From NCBI GenBank assembly GCA_027014185.1, contig JALWEK010000104.1, forward strand, positions 1 to 11,415: 11,415 nucleotides of DNA, in the 5' to 3' direction. Shown here piece after piece: positions 7,487 to 11,415 of the stretch; within the stretch, counting starts at the first letter, position 1; each line of letters starts with the position of its first letter. The DNA is from Aquificaceae bacterium. GTDB taxonomy: Bacteria > Aquificota > Aquificia > Aquificales > Aquificaceae. The position numbers and the translations under genes are program-made. The notes under the pieces were generated by a model that saw nothing but the letters and a program-made list of their open reading frames with translations, was not told the DNA's origin and did not search any database.

Positions 7487-7995
7487 GGAAAAGGGTCCTG
7501 CTCGGTTTGGGTAGCAACGTAGGTAATAGGCTACACTATATACTCACCGCTATAGGTAGGCTGAAAGATCTGGGAGAGATCGGCAAGATATCGACTATCT
7601 ACGAGAGTGAGCCTTGGGGAGTTGAGGACCAAGAACCTTTCCTCAACTGCGTTCTCGAGCTTTACACCCGACTGGATCCACATGCACTCCTTAAAGAGCT
7701 GAAGCTCATCGAAAAAAAGGTAGGTAGAAAGGAACGCTTCCGCTGGGGCCCGAGGGAGATAGATATAGACATACTCCTGTACGAGGACGAGGTTGTGGAG
7801 ACCGATGAATTGAAGATCCCACATCCCCTGATAAAGGAGAGGGACTTCGTACTCGTTCCGATGCTGGAGATAAACCCCAGCCTGAAGGATCCTGTAAGCG
7901 GGGAGCCCTACGGAGATGTGAACATAGAAAGCACGTTAAGGCCCTACTGCTGCGTTTTGAAAAAGGGGGAAAGGGGAGCCAGAGCTCTTCAGTGA
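7477..7995 (+). CDS. folK: Hydroxymethyldihydropterin pyrophosphokinase
   Basis: FolK transfers pyrophosphate from ATP to 6-hydroxymethyl-7,8-dihydropterin in folate synthesis. The 172-residue protein has the N-terminal LLGLGSNVGNR motif, STIYESEPWGVEDQEPFLN (substrate region), LKLIEKKVGRKERFRWGPREIDIDILLY with magnesium ligands D96 and D98, and IPHPLIKERDFVLVPMLEI. ATG 7477 was chosen because the family core starts six residues later. The frame is open further upstream only as antisense of the divergent gene. No good Shine-Dalgarno sequence precedes it, and the predicted leader is only about ten bases, so translation may be modest. The stop overlaps the converging NifS-like gene by seven bases. 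The C-terminus (about 30 residues after the core) is a little longer than the minimal family. Confidence 0.95.
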   Translation: MESRKRVLLGLGSNVGNRLHYILTAIGRLKDLGEIGKISTIYESEPWGVEDQEPFLNCVLELYTRLDPHALLKELKLIEKKVGRKERFRWGPREIDIDILLYEDEVVETDELKIPHPLIKERDFVLVPMLEINPSLKDPVSGEPYGDVNIESTLRPYCCVLKKGERGARALQ

Positions 7996-9218
7996 GCTCC
8001 TTCCCTCGACTTTACGTACTTCTCCCAGTTTTCAGGGTTGAAGGGTGAGAGGCTCCTGAGCCAGTTCACTATCTTGGGAAACTCTTCGGCCGCATACTCC
8101 ACATCCTCCTCCGTGTTCTCCCTTCCGAAGCTGAAGACTATCGAGCCGTTCGAGACCTCCTTGGGAACCCCTATGGCGAAGAGGACGTGGGACTGCTTGA
8201 GGGCCAGAGAAACGCAGGCTGAACCGGAGGCGGTCTCTATTCCCATAAGGTCGCATCTCAGAAGCATAGCCTCTCCCTCTATGAAGTGGACTATGAGAGA
8301 GAGGTGGTGAGGGAGTCTCTGGGTAGGGTGTCCCGTGAACTCTATGTACTCGAGCTTCTCCTCTATGGCCTTCCTGAGCCTGTCCCTGTAGCTGGCCAGT
8401 CTAGTCATCCTGTCATCGAGCTCCTTCATGGTGAGCTCGGCGGCAGCACCGAAGCCGACTATACCGGGTACGTTCTCGGTTCCCGCTCTCACGCCCCTTT
8501 CCTGTGTTCCTCCTTCTATGAGAGGACGTACCTTTACGCCTTTCCTGGTCCAGAGGGCACCAACGCCTTTAGGGCCGTACATGAGATGAGCTGTGAAGGA
8601 GGCCGCATCTACGCCCCAGTCTTTCAGGTCCACCGGGTAGTGCCCGAGGGTGGGAGCAGCGTCCGTGTGGAATACCACCTTGGGATTCTTCTCCTTCGCA
8701 GCCTGCACCAGTTCCTTTATGTTTTGTATAGTTCCTATCTCCCTGTTGGAGTGCCCTATGGAGACGAGGACCGTATCTTTCCTTACAGCTTCCCTGACCT
8801 GCTCCGGGTCTATAAGACCGTACTTGTCGGGCTTGAGGTACGTGACCTCCCAGCCTTCCCTTTCCAGACTCTTGCAGGGGTGTAGTATGGAGTGATGCTC
8901 TATCTCGGTGGTAACTATGTGGTTTCCTCTTCTCTTGTAGGCGCTCGCTATACCCTTTATGGCGAGGTTGTTAGCCTCTATGCCTCCTGAAGTGAATATT
9001 ATCTCCTCCGGTGTGTTGGCGTTTATCAAGGTAGCGAGTTTCTCACGCGCCTCGTTTATCGCCTTCTTAGCCTCCTGACCAAAGCTGTGTAGGGAGGTTG
9101 GGTTTCCAAACTTCTCCCTGAAGTAGGGTAGCATTGCCTCCAAGACCTCTTCGGCAACCGGCGTTGTGGCTATGTGATCGAGATAAACGACCCTGGCACC
9201 AGCTTTTTTCGCAAACAT
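7989..9218 (-). CDS. NifS/IscS-like protein lacking the PLP Schiff-base lysine
   Basis: This 409-residue class-V aminotransferase-fold protein aligns along its whole length with cysteine desulfurases: YLDHIATTP near the start, GNPTSLHSFGQEA, TTEIEHHSILHPC, HTDAA with PLP-ring D186, GGTQERGVRAGTENV and the catalytic loop ETASGSACVS with C335. But the motif SxxHKxxGPKG reads SFTAHLMYGPKG, so the lysine that forms the internal aldimine is Leu212 (codon CTC). The Gln after HTDAA is Pro189, and the SGATE phosphate-loop Thr is Ile80 (TSGGIEAN). Normal PLP-dependent desulfuration is therefore unlikely, although the sulfur-carrying Cys remains. A strong Shine-Dalgarno (GAGGAGGT) overlaps the mrp stop, 12 bases upstream, so it is co-translated with mrp. 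The role may be sulfur carrier, scaffold partner or regulator; this is inference. Confidence 0.9.
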   Translation of the reverse strand: MFAKKAGARVVYLDHIATTPVAEEVLEAMLPYFREKFGNPTSLHSFGQEAKKAINEAREKLATLINANTPEEIIFTSGGIEANNLAIKGIASAYKRRGNHIVTTEIEHHSILHPCKSLEREGWEVTYLKPDKYGLIDPEQVREAVRKDTVLVSIGHSNREIGTIQNIKELVQAAKEKNPKVVFHTDAAPTLGHYPVDLKDWGVDAASFTAHLMYGPKGVGALWTRKGVKVRPLIEGGTQERGVRAGTENVPGIVGFGAAAELTMKELDDRMTRLASYRDRLRKAIEEKLEYIEFTGHPTQRLPHHLSLIVHFIEGEAMLLRCDLMGIETASGSACVSLALKQSHVLFAIGVPKEVSNGSIVFSFGRENTEEDVEYAAEEFPKIVNWLRSLSPFNPENWEKYVKSREGAH

Positions 9219-9230
9219 TTCCTTACCTCC

Positions 9231-10280
9231 TCATTCTAATTCTTGTGCCAAAACCTTCGCTATACCGACGAAAGCCCTCGCCACCTCCGAGTCCGGACTT
9301 CCTATAACTATAGGTTCTCCTCTGTCAGATCTCTCCGAGACCTCTGGATCTATAGGTATGGAGCCGAGTATCTTAAGGCCGTAGGCGGAGGCGAACTCCG
9401 CTACTTTACCCTTACCGAATATGTAATACTTCTGCCCGTCGCTGGGGCAGATGAAGTAAGCCATGTTCTCTATAACTCCGAGGACCGGTATCTGGACCTC
9501 TCTGAACATGGAGGTAGCCTTCTTTACGTCCGCCAGTGCAACATCCTGAGGAGTGGTAACCACCACAGCCCCAGACATCTCCACGTTCTGGGCGAGGGTG
9601 AGCTGAACGTCTCCCGTTCCGGGAGGAAGGTCGAGTATGAGGAAGTCAAGCTCTCCCCACTCTACGTCGAAGAGGAACTGGGTGAGAGCCTTCATGAGCA
9701 TAGGTCCTCTCCATATCACCGGAGTGTCCTCGGAGGGGAGCATGAAGCCTATGGAGAGTACCTTTATCCCGAACTTCTCCACGGGCACTATCTTGTTCCT
9801 CTCGTTCACCGTAGCCCTTTCACCTTTGAGACCAAGAAGGGTTGGGACACTAGGGCCGTATATATCGGCGTCAAGAAGTCCCACCTTGTAGCCGATCTTG
9901 GCGAGGGCGAGGGCGAGGTTCGTAGCGACCGTTGACTTTCCAACACCACCCTTACCGCTCCCAACGGCAACCAGATGTTTTATACCTGGGACCTTCCTCT
10001 TCGTGAAGGCGGGCTGTCCCACCGGCATCTGAGGCTTTTGCTCCGGAGGAGCCTGAGCGAACCTGACGTTCACACTCTTGACATCCGGAACATCAGAAAG
10101 GGCCTGCTGAACCTTAGCCCTCAGAACGTCTTCGAGACCGGGCTTGGGGAGGTAGAGGAGGACGTCGAGCTCTTCACCTATGAGCTTTATATCTTTGACG
10201 AGCTGAGCAAGGTTCTCCTTCAGTCCCAGATCTTCCAGGCTTTCTCCTCTGAGGGCGTCCATTATGTCCTTTACTGCCAT
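9231..10280 (-). CDS. mrp: Mrp/ApbC-type P-loop ATPase, iron-sulfur cluster carrier family
   Basis: A 349-residue protein with an N-terminal MIP18/DUF59-like domain (about 1-75), a Pro/Gln linker (76-95) and a ParA/MinD-type ATPase domain. The deviant Walker A GSGKGGVGKST is at 107-117, DADIYGPSVP at 137-146, LDLPPGTGD at 217-224 and TTPQDVALADV at 242-252. Family members bind a 4Fe-4S cluster at a dimer-bridging CxxC and pass it to apoproteins. Here the site after IENMAYFI reads C278-P-S-D281, so the second Cys is Asp. Some Mrp branches lack both cysteines, so an alternative ligand or a cluster-free role is possible. GGAGGAAG precedes the ATG by eight bases. It is first in a two-gene operon with the NifS-like gene. 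Confidence 0.93.
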   Translation of the reverse strand: MAVKDIMDALRGESLEDLGLKENLAQLVKDIKLIGEELDVLLYLPKPGLEDVLRAKVQQALSDVPDVKSVNVRFAQAPPEQKPQMPVGQPAFTKRKVPGIKHLVAVGSGKGGVGKSTVATNLALALAKIGYKVGLLDADIYGPSVPTLLGLKGERATVNERNKIVPVEKFGIKVLSIGFMLPSEDTPVIWRGPMLMKALTQFLFDVEWGELDFLILDLPPGTGDVQLTLAQNVEMSGAVVVTTPQDVALADVKKATSMFREVQIPVLGVIENMAYFICPSDGQKYYIFGKGKVAEFASAYGLKILGSIPIDPEVSERSDRGEPIVIGSPDSEVARAFVGIAKVLAQELE

Positions 10281-10309
10281 AAACTCTTCCTCCTTGGTGG
10301 AAAGGCTTC

Positions 10310-10345
10310 TAAGTAAAGAATATAGTAAATTGAATTCTTAAGTAT
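10310..10345 (-). promoter_or_regulatory. AT-rich candidate promoter region for mrp
   Basis: The gap upstream of mrp contains an AT-rich block with TATATT on the minus strand (10324-10319, 5/6 to TATAAT). No convincing -35 box lies at 16-18 bases. It is the only promoter-like block between the hairpin at 10381 and the mrp ATG, and the rest of this 139-base gap shows no other gene. Confidence 0.35.
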
Positions 10346-10380
10346 GACTGCTATCATCGGGGGTATAAGTGTGGAACCAA

Positions 10381-10401
10381 CGGGGAGGATTCCCCTCCCC
10401 G
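10381..10401 (-). terminator. GC-rich hairpin, likely terminator of the delta-60 gene
   Basis: CGGGGAGG and CCTCCCCG form a perfect 8-bp stem with a 5-base loop, starting 19 bases after the stop of the delta-60 repeat gene. In that gene's direction the hairpin is followed by GTTGGTTCC, a poor U-tract, so termination may be incomplete or factor-aided. Confidence 0.55.
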
Positions 10402-10419
10402 CAGATCCGCTACGGTGAT

Positions 10420-11415
10420 TTAAGGGATGTATCTCCAGATAACCATGTCTTCGTTAGTAGAGCTGTTAAAGCTATCACCCGTCACCAGTATCTTGCCATC
10501 AGCATCTAAGGTAATAGAATATCCGCGGTCGTGAAGATTACCGCCAGCTGTGCTTGCATGAACCACAACCCCGTTATTTCCGAAGTTTGGATCGAGCGAT
10601 CCATCAGAGAGGAACCTCCATATCACCATGTCGTAATCGGTGTTACTATTCTCGCTGAATCCAGTAACGAGTATCCTCCCCTGACCGTCTATAACAATTG
10701 ACCACCCGTAATCGTTCCCGTTACCGCCTGCAGCGTTGTTGTAGGTGACAATTCCGTTATTACCGAAGTTCGTATCCGGTGTTCCGTCGGAGTTATATTT
10801 CCAGATAACCAGGTCATTGTTGCCGTTGGAGTTGCTATAACTGTATCCTGCCACGAGAATCTTATCCTGACTGTCCACTGTAATTGAATATCCCACATCG
10901 GAAGCACCGCCCGAGCTATTGTAAACCACGAGTCCGTTATTACCGAAATTCGTATCCAGTGTTCCGTCAGAGCTGTATCTCCAGATAACCATATCAAAAC
11001 CGGTGCCACTGCCCTCACTATATCCTGCAACGAGTATCCTCCCCTGGCTGTCTAAGGCAATAGAATAACCGAGATCATTACCGTTTCCGCCCGCAGCATT
11101 ATTATGAACAACTATCCCCTGATTGAAAAGAGAACCAAAGTTTGAATCGAGCGTTCCGTCAGAATTGAACCTCCAGATCACCATATCAAAGTTGTTACTA
11201 CCGTTTTTGCTGTACCCTGCGACCAGTATCTTCCCCTGGTTGTCCAGAATTATCGAATAGCCGAAGTCATCACCGTTACCCCCTGCAGCATTATCGTGAA
11301 CGATTTTCTCTTTTCCATTAAAGTCCGTGCTGGGAGTTCCGTCCAGGTTAAACTTCCAGACAACCATGTTAAAATTGGAACCGTTCCAGCTGTACCCTGC
11401 CACGTATATATTCCC
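10420..11415 (-). CDS. Delta-60 repeat protein (beta-propeller type), N-terminus outside the window
   Basis: The frame is open to the right edge (331 residues plus stop). The last codons before the edge read GNIYVAGYS and fit the repeat, so a GTG at 11403 is not the start. About 60-residue repeats occur in tandem, each with GKILVAGYS, DMVIWRF, SDGTLDTNFGNNG, VVYNNAAGGNGND and GYSIxLDSQ. The visible part has five repeats and a final partial one ending IWRYIP. Such a last incomplete repeat would suit ring closure of a beta-propeller. Family members are mostly secreted or cell-surface proteins; the function here is unknown. The protein is very rich in Asn, Gly and Ser, and the DNA looks richer in A+T than its neighbours, unlike a thermophile core gene, which hints at transfer or a special extracellular role. 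Confidence 0.85.
   Translation of the reverse strand, partial: GNIYVAGYSWNGSNFNMVVWKFNLDGTPSTDFNGKEKIVHDNAAGGNGDDFGYSIILDNQGKILVAGYSKNGSNNFDMVIWRFNSDGTLDSNFGSLFNQGIVVHNNAAGGNGNDLGYSIALDSQGRILVAGYSEGSGTGFDMVIWRYSSDGTLDTNFGNNGLVVYNSSGGASDVGYSITVDSQDKILVAGYSYSNSNGNNDLVIWKYNSDGTPDTNFGNNGIVTYNNAAGGNGNDYGWSIVIDGQGRILVTGFSENSNTDYDMVIWRFLSDGSLDPNFGNNGVVVHASTAGGNLHDRGYSITLDADGKILVTGDSFNSSTNEDMVIWRYIP
10423..11415 (-). repeat. Tandem repeat of about 180-190 bases inside the delta-60 gene
   Basis: Units run 11236-11415 (cut by the edge), 11044-11235, 10867-11043, 10681-10866, 10498-10680 and 10423-10497 (partial). DNA similarity between units is still visible, for example CCAGATAACCA on the plus strand at the end of several units, so the duplications are not very old or are kept alike by recombination. 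Confidence 0.8.

Noticed and set aside
7431..7517. Longer start for the nitronate-monooxygenase-like gene at 7517
   Set aside because: The extra 29 residues would cross the divergent promoter region and folK codons; ATG 7430 has a good Shine-Dalgarno sequence and fits the family start.
10271..10357. 28-residue minus-strand ORF with hydrophobic start overlapping the mrp start
   Set aside because: It covers the likely mrp promoter, has no ribosome-binding site and no coupling to an upstream gene, unlike the ORF at 3619-3732.
10344..10418. 24-residue plus-strand ORF across the gap upstream of mrp
   Set aside because: No Shine-Dalgarno sequence, it runs through the terminator hairpin, and the peptide has no recognisable character.
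10423..11415. CRISPR-like or mobile-element reading of the repeated segments at the right edge
   Set aside because: The repeats are about 180 bases, in frame, and encode delta-60 protein repeats; there are no short identical repeats with unique spacers.

Overview
The window looks like a compact chromosomal segment of a thermophilic Aquificae bacterium, probably from or close to the Aquificaceae. The ribosome recycling factor closely resembles the Aquifex protein as I remember it. Proteins are rich in Glu, Lys, Arg and Ile, Arg is mostly AGG/AGA, genes are joined by ATGA or TGATG overlaps, and all three complete convergent gene pairs overlap at their stop codons. The placement is inference; no similarity search was run.

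Layout, left to right. surE (minus strand, cut by the left edge) is divergent from a small DUF5335-type gene (plus). Next is a minus-strand translation operon read right to left: rpsB, an unannotated 37-codon membrane-peptide ORF, tsf, pyrH, frr, and a membrane-anchored TPR-like protein. Divergent from rpsB is a plus-strand operon of overlapping genes: a DUF2103-like protein, proC, and a PgeF/YfiH multicopper-oxidase-like protein. A minus-strand flavin-dependent nitronate-monooxygenase-like gene and plus-strand folK diverge from overlapping promoters. A minus-strand pair follows, an Mrp/ApbC P-loop ATPase and a NifS/IscS-like protein, which looks like an iron-sulfur module. The right edge holds the C-terminal part of a secreted-type delta-60 repeat protein of different composition.

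Most of the window is core: ribosomal protein S2, EF-Ts, UMP kinase and RRF form a classic bacterial order, with housekeeping metabolic genes beside them. The least ordinary points are: (1) the rpsB leader has two perfect, interleaved inverted repeats (9 bp and 8 bp), the second ending on the Shine-Dalgarno sequence, which suggests a regulatory pseudoknot or switch; (2) a 37-codon single-span membrane ORF sits between rpsB and tsf, coupled to both; (3) the NifS/IscS-like protein keeps the catalytic-loop Cys but lacks the PLP Schiff-base lysine and two other PLP contacts; (4) its operon partner Mrp lacks the second Cys of the family CxxC; (5) folK and the flavin oxidoreductase appear to share face-to-face promoters inside an inverted repeat.

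No tRNA, rRNA, CRISPR array, insertion sequence or phage gene was seen. No gene-free stretch exceeds 300 bases; the longest (10281-10419) holds a likely terminator and an AT-rich candidate promoter.
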